A DNA stretch of 64,000 bases from Pseudarthrobacter sp. IC2-21 (GTDB lineage Bacteria > Actinomycetota > Actinomycetes > Actinomycetales > Micrococcaceae). Under the pieces are notes generated by a model that searched no databases, was not told the origin of the DNA, and saw only the letters and a list, made by a program, of their open reading frames with translations. Below, one piece after another: positions 1 through 9,510 of the stretch. The first letter of the stretch is position 1, and every line of letters starts with the position of its first letter. The position numbers and the translations under genes are program-made. Location of the stretch: NCBI RefSeq assembly GCF_034048115.1, contig NZ_CP139145.1, forward strand, positions 2,294,001-2,358,000. Direction: 5' to 3'.

Positions 1-2307
1 GAACTCCGCGAAATCGGCGTGGTTGCTCGGACCCTGCCCGCAGATCCCCACCTTGATACCGGCCGCGTGAGCCCGGTCGATGACCTGGCCGATCATCGAT
101 GTCACGGCTTCGTCCCTCTCATCGAACAGTCCCGCCAGCTGCTCTGAGTCCCGGTCCACCCCGAGGACAAGCTGGGTCAGGTCATTGGATCCGATGGAGA
201 AACCGTCAAAGAGGCCGGCGAACTCCGAGGCAAGGATGACGTTGGAGGGAATCTCGCACATCATGTACACCTTCAGGCCTTGCTCGCCGCGGACCAGGCC
301 GTTTGCCGCCATCTCCTTGATCACCAGGCCGGCCTCGTGGGGTGTCCGGCAGAACGGGACCATAATGATGACGTTCGTAAACCCGAGGTCCTCCCGCACC
401 CGCTTCAGCGCGCGGCACTCCAGGGCGAACCCTTCGCGGTAGCGCTCGTTGTAGTAGCGCGAGGCCCCGCGAAAGCCCAGCATAGGGTTCTCCTCGGCAA
501 CTTCGAAGGAGCCGCCGCCAATCAGGTGGCCGTACTCGTTGCTCTTGAAGTCGCTGAGCCTGACAATCACCGGGTTCGGGTGATAGGGCGCGGCAATTTT
601 TCCGATGCCCGTTGCCAGCACATCAACGAAGTACTCCTGCAGGTCCGGATAGCCGTGCGTGATCTCCCTGATGCGCCCGGCCTCGCCGGGATCCCGTACC
701 CGTTCCGGGTGGACCAGGGCCATGGGATGGATCCGGATGAGGTTACTGATGATAAATTCCATCCTCGCCAAGCCCACGCCCGCCGCCGGCAGGCGCCACC
801 ATTGGAAGGCGGCTGAGGGACTGGCGATGTTGACCATCACAGCAGTCCGCGTCTCCGGCAGCGCCCCCAGGTCAACCTGCTCCACGTCGAACGCCAGGGT
901 GCCGGCGTAGACCTGCCCATCCTCTCCCCCGGCGCAGGAAAGCGTGATGGGTTGGCCGTTCTCGAGCACCGAGGTGCCGTTCCCGGTGCCGACGACGGCG
1001 GGGACACCCAGTTCCCTGCTGACGATGGCGGCGTGGCTGGTGGGGCCGCCGTGGTCAGTAACAATGCCGGCGGCCCGCTGCATGATGGGAACCCAGTCAG
1101 GGTCGGTCATGCGGGTGACCAGGATGGAGCCGTCCCGGAAATCATCGATGTCTTTGGCGTCCCGCACCACGCAGGCGAGGCCGTGCGCGATCGATCCGCC
1201 GATCGCCGCGCCTTCCGCCAGCAGCCGCCCCGACTCGCGAAGGTGGTAGACGCTGAACACTGAGCCGCTGCGCCTCGCCTGGACAGTTTCGGGCCGGGCC
1301 TGGACCATAAACAGTTCCCCGGTGGCGCCGTCCTTGGCCCACTCCATGTCCATCGGACGGCCGTAGTGGTCCTCCACCGCCACAGCCCAGCGGGCCAGCC
1401 GCACCGTCTCGGCATCGGTCAGGACGAAGGACCGGCGTTCCTGGTCCGAGGTATCCACCGTCCTGGTCCGCGCATGGCCGCCGCGGCTGTAGACCATCTT
1501 GCGTTCCTTGGCTCCCATGGTCTTTTCGATGATCGGCGTCAGTTCCGGATCAGCCAGCAACGGCTTGAACACCTGGTACTTGTCCGGATTGATGCTTCCC
1601 TGAACCACTGTTTCGCCCAGTCCCCACGCAGCACTGATCAGGACACTGCGGGGGAACCCGGACTCTGTGTCGATCGAAAACATCACCCCGGACGCGCCAA
1701 TGTCTGAGCGCACCATCCGCTGCACCCCGACGGACAGTGCCACCTCCAGGTGGTCGAACCCCTTGATTTCCCGGTACGAGATGGCCCGGTCAGTAAACAG
1801 GGAGGCGTAGCAGCGCCTGCAGGCTTCCAGGAGCTCCCGTTCCCCGGAAATGTTCAGGAATGTTTCCTGTTGGCCGGCGAAACTCGCGTCCGGAAGGTCC
1901 TCGGCGGTGGCGCTGCTGCGCACAGCCACCGACGCCCTGGCCTGGCCGGTGCGTTCGCACAGTGCCCTGTAGTGTTCCCGGATGGTGGCGGCGATGTCGG
2001 GCGGGAACTGGCCTTCGAGAATGAGCTCCCGGATGGCCTCCCCCGCCTCCCGCAGGGTTGCGCGGCCCGCACGGTAGTTCTCAATCGAGGTGCGTATTTG
2101 CCCCTCGAGGCCGTTCGCGGCCACAAAGGCACGGTACGCTGCGGCGGTGGTGGCGAAGCCCTCCGGAACCCGGACGCCGGAACTCAGCAGGGAGCGGGTC
2201 AGTTCACCCAGCGACGCGTTTTTGCCGCCTACGGCCGGCACGTCGCCCATCCCCACTTCATCGAACCACATCACATGAACGCCAGTTATCGCCGTCGTAT
2301 CAGCCAT
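1..2307 (-). CDS. ppsA: Phosphoenolpyruvate synthase, 3' end cut by window edge
   Basis: Converts pyruvate, ATP and water to PEP, AMP and phosphate (gluconeogenic). The start at 2307 gives MADTTAITGVHVMWFDEVG, then VGGKNASLGEL, the usual N-terminal nucleotide-binding domain opening. The swivelling phosphohistidine domain is visible as GGPTSHAAIVSREL, with the catalytic His at residue 425 (codon 1033-1035). The PEP-binding domain reaches VGICGQGPSNHADFAEF at the edge; about 30-40 residues are probably missing. AAGGA seven bases before the ATG is a good ribosome binding site, and a DosR-like box lies 36-49 bases upstream. Oddly, there is no stop codon between this gene and the upstream ATPase, which is in the same frame. 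Confidence 0.93.
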   Translation of the reverse strand, partial: MADTTAITGVHVMWFDEVGMGDVPAVGGKNASLGELTRSLLSSGVRVPEGFATTAAAYRAFVAANGLEGQIRTSIENYRAGRATLREAGEAIRELILEGQFPPDIAATIREHYRALCERTGQARASVAVRSSATAEDLPDASFAGQQETFLNISGERELLEACRRCYASLFTDRAISYREIKGFDHLEVALSVGVQRMVRSDIGASGVMFSIDTESGFPRSVLISAAWGLGETVVQGSINPDKYQVFKPLLADPELTPIIEKTMGAKERKMVYSRGGHARTRTVDTSDQERRSFVLTDAETVRLARWAVAVEDHYGRPMDMEWAKDGATGELFMVQARPETVQARRSGSVFSVYHLRESGRLLAEGAAIGGSIAHGLACVVRDAKDIDDFRDGSILVTRMTDPDWVPIMQRAAGIVTDHGGPTSHAAIVSRELGVPAVVGTGNGTSVLENGQPITLSCAGGEDGQVYAGTLAFDVEQVDLGALPETRTAVMVNIASPSAAFQWWRLPAAGVGLARMEFIISNLIRIHPMALVHPERVRDPGEAGRIREITHGYPDLQEYFVDVLATGIGKIAAPYHPNPVIVRLSDFKSNEYGHLIGGGSFEVAEENPMLGFRGASRYYNERYREGFALECRALKRVREDLGFTNVIIMVPFCRTPHEAGLVIKEMAANGLVRGEQGLKVYMMCEIPSNVILASEFAGLFDGFSIGSNDLTQLVLGVDRDSEQLAGLFDERDEAVTSMIGQVIDRAHAAGIKVGICGQGPSNHADFAEF

Positions 2308-4980
2308 GGTTTGATCCTTACGGGACAGATGCTCCAGCATCAGAGTCTTTGGTCCTGCGGACCCCTGGCGGGGAACCGGCGGAGATATCCGGGCGCCGCT
2401 ACCCACAGGCCGCCGCAGCTTCTTGTGCAGCCAGTCCGCTGCCAGCACCGCAGGGACCGCCAGGGCGGCCATGGCGAATCCGACGGGCGGCGGGGGCAGC
2501 TGACCCAGGGCGGCCGCGACGGGACCGACGTAGAGGCACACCGCCAAAGCAGCGAGTTCGGCCAGTACCGCCCAAAGCAGCAGCCGGTTCGTCAGCCAGC
2601 CCTGTTTCCAGGGCGGCCGGGTAGCGCTGCGGCACGCGAACGCATTCGCCAGCTGGCCAAGCACCACAGCGGTGAAGGCCGCCCCGGATGCCGCCATCAG
2701 CAGCCCCGGATCGTGCGGGCCCCCGCGCATCCAGCCGCCGCTGAACAGCACCACGGAGAATCCCGTCATGGACACCAGGGCTTCCACCGGCCCCAGCACG
2801 CAGAACACCCGGAACATCAGCCGGCGGTCCATCAGGTGGCGCCGCTCCGGCGGCCGCTTCAGCACTCCCTTCCCCGGCGGTTCACCGCCGAGGGCAAGTG
2901 CCGGCAGCAAATCGGTACCGATGTCCAGGGCGAGGATCTGAAGAACGCCCAGGGCGAGCGGAAACTGGCCGCCGGAGAGTGCCCAGATGATGAAGGGGGT
3001 CAGCTCGGCAACGTTGTCGGTCAGGTGATAGGTCAGGAACCGGTGGATGTTGGCGTAGGTGGCGCGTCCCTGTTCAATTGCTGCCACGATGGTCCCGAAG
3101 TGGTCATCCAGAAGAACCAGATCGGAGGCTTCGCGGGCCACGTCCGTTCCGCTGAGCCCCATCGCCACCCCGATGTCGGCTTCCTGGAGCGCCGGGCCGT
3201 CGTTAACGCCGTCACCGGTCATGGCCACGACGTGACCCCGGCTCTGCAGTGCTCTGGCCACCCGAAGCTTCTGTTCCGGGGAGACCCTGCTGACCACGAT
3301 GCCGTCCCGGTCCAGCAGGGCACCCAGGATCTGTTCGTCCTCCGGCAGTTCTGCTCCCTCCAGAATCAGTTCGGGTGTTCCCAGCAGTCCAATTTCCCGC
3401 GCGATGGCGGCCGCCGTTGCCGGATGGTCCCCCGTGATCATGCCTATCCGGATGCCGGCTTCCCGCGCGGTCCGGATCACCTCGTCCACTCCCTGCCGGG
3501 GCGGGTCATGGAGGGCGATCAGCCCCAGCAGGTGAAGGTCCCTTTCGGCTTCCTCCGCCGGGCACTCCAGCCAGTCCCCGGCGCGGCCGGGAAGTTCGCG
3601 GCTGGCCACTGCCATCACCCGCAGTCCCCGTGACGCCATCGCCTCCACTTCTTCCGCCGCCGCGTTCGTGGACCCGTTGCAGAGCGGAATGACCGATTCG
3701 GGCGCCCCCTTGACGAAGAGCGTGGTGCCGGCGATGACAGATTCGCGACGGCGCCGGGGGTCGAAGGCGAACCTTCGCGCCGGCCTGGCATTCTCAGGCG
3801 TTGTCCCGGAAAGGCGGCGGGCCAGGACATCAAGGGCGGCTTCCATGGGGTCGCCGTCCGCTCGCCACTCATCGCCGTGTTGAACGGCCCGGCCCTGGGA
3901 GGCTGCACGTGCTGCGAGCGCCGTGCGGGTTGCTGCGCCCACCGCCTGCCCCTCGATCCGGGCAACCGGCAGGTATCCCTCCCCGGCCACCTTCACCCGG
4001 CCCTCAGCGGTGAAGACTTCGACGGCGTTCATCCGGTTCTGCGTCAGGGTTCCTGTCTTGTCAGTACAGATGAACGTGGTGGACCCCAGGGTTTCCACCG
4101 CCTCCAGGTTGCGGACCAGCGCGTTCCGGGCCGCCATCCGCTGCGCACCCATGGCGAGGGACAGCGTGACAGTTGGCAGCAGCCCCTCCGGAACCAGGGC
4201 AACCGCCACTCCGATGGCGAAGAGGAAGGCGGCACTCCACGGGATGCCCACCAGCAACGACACCAGGAAGAAAACCCCGGCGACGGCCAGTGCAACCCCG
4301 GCTATGAGCCGGACGATCCGGCGGAGTTCACGCGCCAGGGGCGTTGGGGGCGAGACGGTGCCGCTGGTCAGCTTGGCGATTCCGGCCAGCCTCGTGTTTG
4401 CGCCGGTGTGGGTCACAACCGCTTCCGCCGCGCCGTTGACAAGGAACGTCCCGCCCCAGGCAGGCTCGCCGCTGCCCTTCTGCACCGCTTCGCTTTCCCC
4501 TGTCAGCAGGGACTCGTCCACGGCGCAGCCGGAACCAAGAACCAGGACGACGTCGGCCGGCACCCTGTCACCCGCTGTCAGAATGACGGCGTCACCCGGG
4601 ACCAGTTCGCTGGCGGCAATCCTGCGGGTCTGGCCGTCCCGGCGGACGGAGACCTCGGCCGGCAGCAGCCCGCGGAGTTTTTCGGCCGCGTGCTGTGCGC
4701 GTTCCTGCTGGATGTGGGCGAAGATTCCGTTGACCAGCACCACCACGATGATGGCAACGCCCAATTCCGGCATTCCTCCGACGAACGCCAGCACCGAGGC
4801 GCACCAGAGCATCAGGGCAAAAAAATGCGTCAGCTCACCGAGGAGTTTGCGCCACTGCGGCACGGGCTTCGCTTCGGGAAGTACGTTGGGTCCCGATTCC
4901 CGCAGCAACGCCGCGGCACGCCCGGAGCTCAACCCGGTCGCCTCCAGCCCGGATTGCGGCGGCCCCTCGCGTGGTGCCAC
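2308..4980 (-). CDS. Cation-transporting P-type ATPase (CtpF / P2-like), no stop before ppsA
   Basis: Membrane ion pump of the P2 (Ca2+-type) family. In order: N-terminal cation-ATPase domain, first transmembrane helices, the actuator motif DESLLTGESEAV, PEGLLPTVTLSLA in helix 4, the phosphorylation motif ICTDKTGTLTQNRM (catalytic Asp307, codon 4060-4062), the hinge TGDGVNDGPAL (the family usually has Ala where this has Gly) and C-terminal helices ending near HKKLRRPV. GTG at 4980 follows GGAG with five bases between, and sits two bases after the stop of the GH65 gene, so the two are coupled. About 891 codons to position 2308 is normal length for CtpF-type pumps, but no stop occurs there and the frame runs on into ppsA. 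The ion is not predictable from this. Confidence 0.9.
2343..2356 (-). promoter_or_regulatory. DosR-like box upstream of ppsA
   Basis: On the minus strand this reads AGGACCAAAGACTC. It matches the DosR/DevR core GGGACTWWAGTCCC at most positions and is nearly identical to sites at 8380, 12690 and 49213. It lies inside the ATPase-ppsA linker, 36-49 bases before the ppsA ATG, which suggests that ppsA has its own promoter. The regulator is inferred. Confidence 0.5.
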
Positions 4981-4982
4981 TG

Positions 4983-7900
4983 CTACTCCGTGTTCCCCGC
5001 GTGGTTAAGCGCTGGTTTGGGGGAAAGGGTGAATTGCCGGGTCTGGCCGGCACGGATGAGGGTGCGTTCGGAGCCGACCTGCAGCCAGATGGCGGGCGCA
5101 TCTCCGGGGGCCGCCGCCAGGGTTAGCAGGCCGTGTTCCAGGTGGACTGCGAGCAGATGGTCCCGGTAGCGGACTTGGAACGACACTGACCTGATCCCCT
5201 GGGGCATCTTCGGTGCGAAGAGGAGTCCTTCGCCGGTGAACCTGAGGCCGGCGAAGCTTCGCTGCACCACGTCGATGGTTCCTGCCATCGCGCCGAGATG
5301 TATCCCTGTGCGGGTGGTGCCGCCCTGGGTGTCATCAAGGTCTGCGCTCAGGGCTTCACGGAAGGTATTCCAGGCCCGCTCCGGATCCTTTGCCGCCAGG
5401 ACGGAGGCGTGCGCCACCCGGCTGAGGGTGGAGCCGTGCGCTGTGCGGGCGAGGTAGTAATCGACGGTTGCTTCAATCTGGGCGGCGGAGATGTCGTAGC
5501 CCAGACCGGCCAAAAACCGCGTCAGTTCCTTTTCGCCCAGGACGTAGAGCAGCATCAGCACATCGGCCTGCTTGGCCAGGCGGTACCGGTTGGTGCTGTC
5601 CCCCTCCGCTTCCAGGATCAGGTCCAGGCGCTCGATGTTTGTGTAGACGGTGCGGTAGCGGTCCCAGTCCAGTTCCTGCAGTTGTTCGTACCCGGCAAAC
5701 TGGCTGATGATGCCGTCGTGGAACGGTACGAACATCCGTTGGCTGAGGTGCTTCCACCGTGCTACTTCCGAGGGGCCAACGGCCAGGCGTCCCTGGAGCT
5801 CCTCGAGGTCGTGGCCCTGCAGCGTTGTCATGATGGCGCAGGCCTGGGCACAGACCCACGCGGCCAGCACGTTTGTGTAGGCGTTGTCGTCCAGGCCGGC
5901 ACCGTCTTTGTCCGGATGGCCTGTGTGATATTCATCCGGCCCCATGATTCCGCGAAGATGGAACCGGTCCTCCTCCCGGTCGTGTTCGGCCATGGAAGTC
6001 ATCAGGCGTGCCACGTCCACTATCAGCTCGGCGCCGTGGCGCAGGAGCCATTCCCTGTCCTGGGTGGCCAGAAAGTACTGCCACGCGTTGAAGGCGACGG
6101 CGAGGCCGGCATGCCGCTGAAGATGTGAGTAGTCCGGTACCCACCGGCCGGAGCGCCGGTTGAAGAGCCAGAGCGGAGTCTCCTCCCTTCCGTCACTGCC
6201 GCTCTGCCAGGGGAAGAGCGCGCCGCGCAGCCCTGCCGTCGCAGCCGCCTCTCTGGCGGCTGGAAGCCTGCGCCAGCGGTAGTTGATCACGGAACGCGCC
6301 ACGAAAGGCATCCTGGAGGTGAGGAGGGGGAGGACGAACAGTTCGTCCCAGAACACGTGGCCACGGTAGCCCTCCCCGTGGAGCCCGCGCGCGGGCACGC
6401 CTGCGTCCTGCTCGGCAGTGTGCGGGCTGAGCGTCTGCAGCAAATGGAAAACATGAAGGTTCACGATGAGCTGCACCTCGGGGCTGCCGTCAATCTCGAT
6501 GGCGAACAGGGCCAGGAGCCTGCCCCAGACGGCCTCGTGTTCGGAGAGCAACTGCTCGAAGTCGGGGCTGGCTGTCCTTAGCACGGACCGGGCAGCCACG
6601 GCCGGCGAGGAGATCGCGTGGTCACGGGACGTGACCACTGCCGCCGTCCGCGTGATCACCACGGGTGCCGCGTCAGCCAGCTCAAGGCGCCACGCCCGGA
6701 AGGAGAGCCCTTCCTCCTCCCCCGGCGCGCCGTCGTCGTTCTTCCCGGAGATTTCGGTGCGCACAGCGGTGGCGATGCGGATGTGGCTTTGGCTCGTTTC
6801 CACTTCCACAACCTGAACCGGCTCAGCCGGGTCTGGAGCACCCAGCCGGACCAGGTGGTGGTGGGACAGGAGCGCGTCTTCCGGGACGTTCTCATTGGTG
6901 ACTCCACAGTCCACTCCGCTGCGGATCTCCACCGCGCCGCTCCACCCCACCGCCGTCACTGTGGTGTTCAGGGCCATGAGATGCGGCTGAGCCATGGAGA
7001 CGAACCTGCGCTGGTTCACCGCCAGCCGCCGCCCGTCCTGTGTTTCCAGCAGAACGTCCCGTTCCAGGGTGGCCCGGCGCATGTCCAGGACCCGCCGTTC
7101 CCTCAGGACCTTCAGGCCGCCCCTGGACCACCAGTCCGAACCCTCCAGCCGGACGTCCACCACCAGCCAGTTGGGGGCATTGACCATGTGCTCGTCCTCC
7201 ACGTCCTGGCCCTGGACGTTGCTTACCAGTCTGTTGTAGACCCCCGCCAGGTAGGTGCCGGGGTAGTGGATTTCGTTCATCCTGCTCTCGGGAGCGGCGC
7301 CGCGGACGGCCAGGTAGCCGTTCCCCAGGGTGGTCAGCGCTTCCCGGTGACCCTCATGGGCGGGGTCGTAGCCTTCGTAAATGAGGCGCCACGGATCGGT
7401 GAGGACCCGTCCGAGGTCCAGTTGCCCCACGTCCGTCAGCACAACGTCGGCTCCCGCCGCTTCAAGGTCGGCCCGCCTGTCGGCCCGGTCGATGCCGACC
7501 ACCAGGCCGAAGCCGCCGCGCCGGGCGGCCTCCACCCCGGCGACGGCGTCCTCAATCACCACGGCGCGGGCCGGCGGGACGCCCAAACGGTGCACGATCT
7601 CAAGGAGCACTGCGGGATCGGGCTTGCCGGGAAGCCCCAGCTCGGCGGCGATGACCCCGCCCATCACGAGGTCGAAAGTGCCGGACAGGCCAGCAGCCGC
7701 CAGCACGGCGGACGCGTTCCGGCTCGATGTTGCCACGGCCACAGGTATCTGGGCGGCGCGCAGCCTTTCGATCAGGGCCAGTGTTCCCGGGAACGTGCGG
7801 ACACCATCGCGTCCCAGCAGTTCTTTGAAGATCCGGTCCTTTTGCCTGGCGAGGCCATAAACCGTCAGCTCTCCCGGCGCATCCCCCGGTTTGCCGTCCG

Positions 7901-8162
7901 GCAGGATGATTCCGCGGGAGGCCAGGAAGGACCGGACGCCGTCTTCACGCGGTTTGCCGTCAACGTAGTCCAGGTAGTCGGCCGCGGTGAATGACCTTTT
8001 TCCCGGCTTCCCCGTCAGCCGCGGATCGGCCAGCAGCTGATCGAAGAGTTGTTTCCAGGCCGCCTCATGCACGGTTGCCGTGTCCGTTACCACCCCGTCC
8101 AGATCGAAAATCACTGCATCAAATGGTGACAACGCCGCTGACGCCGTGGGTGATTCAGCCAT
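4983..8162 (-). CDS. HAD phosphatase / phosphoglucomutase-like domain fused to GH65 sugar phosphorylase
   Basis: Bifunctional enzyme of about 1059 residues. Residues 1-240 are a beta-phosphoglucomutase-type HAD domain: nucleophile motif DLDGVVTDT (Asp20, Asp22), VATSSRNASA, GKPDPAVLLE and VIEDAVAGVEAA. The rest is a GH65 domain with FWDELFVLPLLTSR and the general-acid motif GPDEYH (Glu744, codon 5931-5933) followed by DDNAYTN. GH65 members act on alpha-disaccharides such as trehalose, maltose or kojibiose, and the HAD domain would convert the released beta-glucose-1-phosphate. M. tuberculosis Rv2006 (OtsB1) has a related architecture. I chose ATG 8162, just before the HAD domain; GTG 8234 is possible but has no ribosome site. 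Substrate is unknown. Confidence 0.9.
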   Translation of the reverse strand: MAESPTASAALSPFDAVIFDLDGVVTDTATVHEAAWKQLFDQLLADPRLTGKPGKRSFTAADYLDYVDGKPREDGVRSFLASRGIILPDGKPGDAPGELTVYGLARQKDRIFKELLGRDGVRTFPGTLALIERLRAAQIPVAVATSSRNASAVLAAAGLSGTFDLVMGGVIAAELGLPGKPDPAVLLEIVHRLGVPPARAVVIEDAVAGVEAARRGGFGLVVGIDRADRRADLEAAGADVVLTDVGQLDLGRVLTDPWRLIYEGYDPAHEGHREALTTLGNGYLAVRGAAPESRMNEIHYPGTYLAGVYNRLVSNVQGQDVEDEHMVNAPNWLVVDVRLEGSDWWSRGGLKVLRERRVLDMRRATLERDVLLETQDGRRLAVNQRRFVSMAQPHLMALNTTVTAVGWSGAVEIRSGVDCGVTNENVPEDALLSHHHLVRLGAPDPAEPVQVVEVETSQSHIRIATAVRTEISGKNDDGAPGEEEGLSFRAWRLELADAAPVVITRTAAVVTSRDHAISSPAVAARSVLRTASPDFEQLLSEHEAVWGRLLALFAIEIDGSPEVQLIVNLHVFHLLQTLSPHTAEQDAGVPARGLHGEGYRGHVFWDELFVLPLLTSRMPFVARSVINYRWRRLPAAREAAATAGLRGALFPWQSGSDGREETPLWLFNRRSGRWVPDYSHLQRHAGLAVAFNAWQYFLATQDREWLLRHGAELIVDVARLMTSMAEHDREEDRFHLRGIMGPDEYHTGHPDKDGAGLDDNAYTNVLAAWVCAQACAIMTTLQGHDLEELQGRLAVGPSEVARWKHLSQRMFVPFHDGIISQFAGYEQLQELDWDRYRTVYTNIERLDLILEAEGDSTNRYRLAKQADVLMLLYVLGEKELTRFLAGLGYDISAAQIEATVDYYLARTAHGSTLSRVAHASVLAAKDPERAWNTFREALSADLDDTQGGTTRTGIHLGAMAGTIDVVQRSFAGLRFTGEGLLFAPKMPQGIRSVSFQVRYRDHLLAVHLEHGLLTLAAAPGDAPAIWLQVGSERTLIRAGQTRQFTLSPKPALNHAGNTE

Positions 8163-8379
8163 GGCGCGCCACTCAGAGCCCGCTTCGGGCAGCGGGCGGT
8201 CCCGGCTTGTCCGGCCGCCGGTGCGGGCCGCCACGGTAAAATCGACGCTTAGTGATCACAGCCCCTTGACCTTCCCGAAGACGCGATGGAAGCGGCCGTG
8301 CTTGCCTCCGCTGGCAGGAAAAGGGGCGGCTGGCCGCGGTACCCGTGCCCACTCAAACACGCGGCCCCCGGTCCCGGCA

Positions 8380-8393
8380 GAGGCTTTGGTCCT
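8380..8393 (-). promoter_or_regulatory. DosR-like box upstream of the HAD-GH65 gene
   Basis: Minus-strand AGGACCAAAGCCTC, one base different from the site before ppsA. It is about 220 bases upstream of the chosen ATG (8162) and 145 upstream of the alternative GTG. The intervening sequence holds no other gene. Regulatory role is inferred from the shared motif. Confidence 0.4.
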
Positions 8394-8398
8394 ACGAA

Positions 8399-8536
8399 CG
8401 GGTAGCCAGGACCCCGCGAAGCAGGTAGCCGCTACTCGTGTGTCCCTCCACGCCAGTGCCTACTGTGATGAACGGGGTCGGCGGTGTGTGATGCGTACCG
8501 AGACCGTACGCACCGCCCCCAGCCACCGCCGGCCCC
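8399..8536 (+). repeat. 138-nt structured intergenic element, copy 1
   Basis: Shares its layout with 27921-28057. CGGGTAGCC opens both copies and a 62-63 nt hairpin begins exactly 75 bases later in both. The outer stem pairs GGGGTCGGCGGTG (8474-8486) with CACCGCCGGCCCC (8524-8536), with one G-U pair. The inner stem is TGCGTAC / GTACGCA. Differences from copy 2 keep the pairing on the plus strand, so it may be transcribed as RNA. It could instead be a REP/MITE-like repeat. Confidence 0.55.
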
Positions 8537-8570
8537 CTCATCAACGTGACGCGGCCCGCCAGGTTCAGGA

Positions 8571-8984
8571 TCAGCCCCGGGTGCGGGTGAACAGGCCGCC
8601 GATGAGTCCCGCGAGCGCTGCCGGCAAAGCGATAAGGCCGGCGATCTGAGGGGTCACGGACGGTACCGTCATGATCATGATCGCCATGCCCACCAGGACT
8701 GCCGGCGAGGCCACGCAGACCGTCACCCACAGGGGATTTCCACGCACCTGCGACCAAATGGCTGCGGCGAGGGACATCACAGCCCCGGCCAGCATCACCA
8801 GCCGCCCCACGCGCAGCCGCTCGATGAACTCCGGCGTCGTAGCGTAGGCGAAAAACGTTGTCCGCTCGAGGGCAATGACTGTGACGATGATGGCGCCAAC
8901 AACCAGAGCTGCCCACGGGAGCGACCGTCCCCTCCACCAGGGCCGGACCACATAGCGTTCGTTGCCATTCTGCGAACTCGTCAC
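8571..8984 (-). CDS. Small four-helix membrane protein, paralogue of the 25.7-kb protein
   Basis: 137 residues, unknown function. A basic N-terminus (WWRGRSLPW) is followed by about four hydrophobic segments and ends LIGGLFTRTRG. The stretch NPLWVTVCVASPAVLVGM aligns with NRLWVTICVGLPGALVGW in the protein at 25741-26130, and both share an Ala-rich helix ending in W-x-x-x-R before it, so the two are paralogues. No catalytic or ligand motif is evident. It stands alone, downstream of a divergently oriented small gene. Confidence 0.75.
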   Translation of the reverse strand: MTSSQNGNERYVVRPWWRGRSLPWAALVVGAIIVTVIALERTTFFAYATTPEFIERLRVGRLVMLAGAVMSLAAAIWSQVRGNPLWVTVCVASPAVLVGMAIMIMTVPSVTPQIAGLIALPAALAGLIGGLFTRTRG

Positions 8985-9116
8985 AAGGCGAGCCTAGCGG
9001 CCCCGGGGATGCCAGCCCAGACGGATCCCAAGCAGCAGGGTCACCGGCAGGGCGGTCACCACGTGGATCATAAAAAGCTGTTGACTGGCCTGCGTGCCGG
9101 GGTCGAAACTTTGGGA

Positions 9117-9311
9117 ATGACCAACGAACCTGAAGCCCGGGCGCTCATGGAAGTTATGGATCGTCTGACCGAACGCTTCCCCGAAAAGGAGCGGTCGGCT
9201 ATAGAGCAAATCGTTGCCGAAGAGCACGAATTGCTCGACGACGGTCCGATCCGGGACTACGTTCCGGTCCTGGTCGAACGGGCCGCCAAGCTGCGCCTCG
9301 CGAATTCTTAA
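9117..9311 (+). CDS. Small helical protein, unknown function
   Basis: 64 residues, MTNEPEARALMEVMDRLTER onward, with a charged amphipathic composition. It contains VAEEHELLDDGPIRDYVPVLVERAAKLRL. This pattern (helix, glutamate-rich turn, IRDYVPVLVER) resembles short actinobacterial three-helix dimerisation proteins, but the match is from memory. An in-frame start at 9009 exists; the upstream 36 codons look non-coding, so ATG 9117 is preferred. GGGA directly precedes it, closer than a normal Shine-Dalgarno site. It lies just before the TerC riboswitch. Confidence 0.6.
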   Translation: MTNEPEARALMEVMDRLTERFPEKERSAIEQIVAEEHELLDDGPIRDYVPVLVERAAKLRLANS

Positions 9312-9374
9312 GGCCCCGGGCAGACCTTTGCCGGTTCGTTTTCGGCGGTCATCCCGGTTAGAGTATTAGGTACG

Positions 9375-9472
9375 TAAGGGAGTATTCCGAAGCGTTGCAT
9401 ACGTCAACACGTCAGGCACAGATGCCTGGCCGGGTGCAACGGCCAGCCGGACGGCGGGCGGAGAGACTTACC
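9375..9472 (+). promoter_or_regulatory. yybP-ykoY (Mn2+-sensing) riboswitch upstream of terC
   Basis: Hallmarks of the family are present in order: GTAAGGGAGTA at the 5' side, CGTCAACACGTC, two GC-rich arms (GGCACAGATGCC and a GCCGGG/CGGC arm), then GGGCGGAGAGACTTAC at the 3' side. The closing stem pairs GTAAG (9375-9379) with CTTAC (9468-9472). The family binds Mn2+ and very often controls TerC/MntP-type membrane proteins, which is what follows at 9511. Confidence 0.85.
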
Positions 9473-9510
9473 CGGCTCTTTGCTACCCACCTTACGAAAG
9501 CGGGCACACG

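Noticed and set aside
1750..3633. Long plus-strand open frame of 627 codons
   Set aside because: It is antisense to the ATPase and ppsA, whose motifs are unambiguous; the product is His/Gln/Arg-rich without domains.
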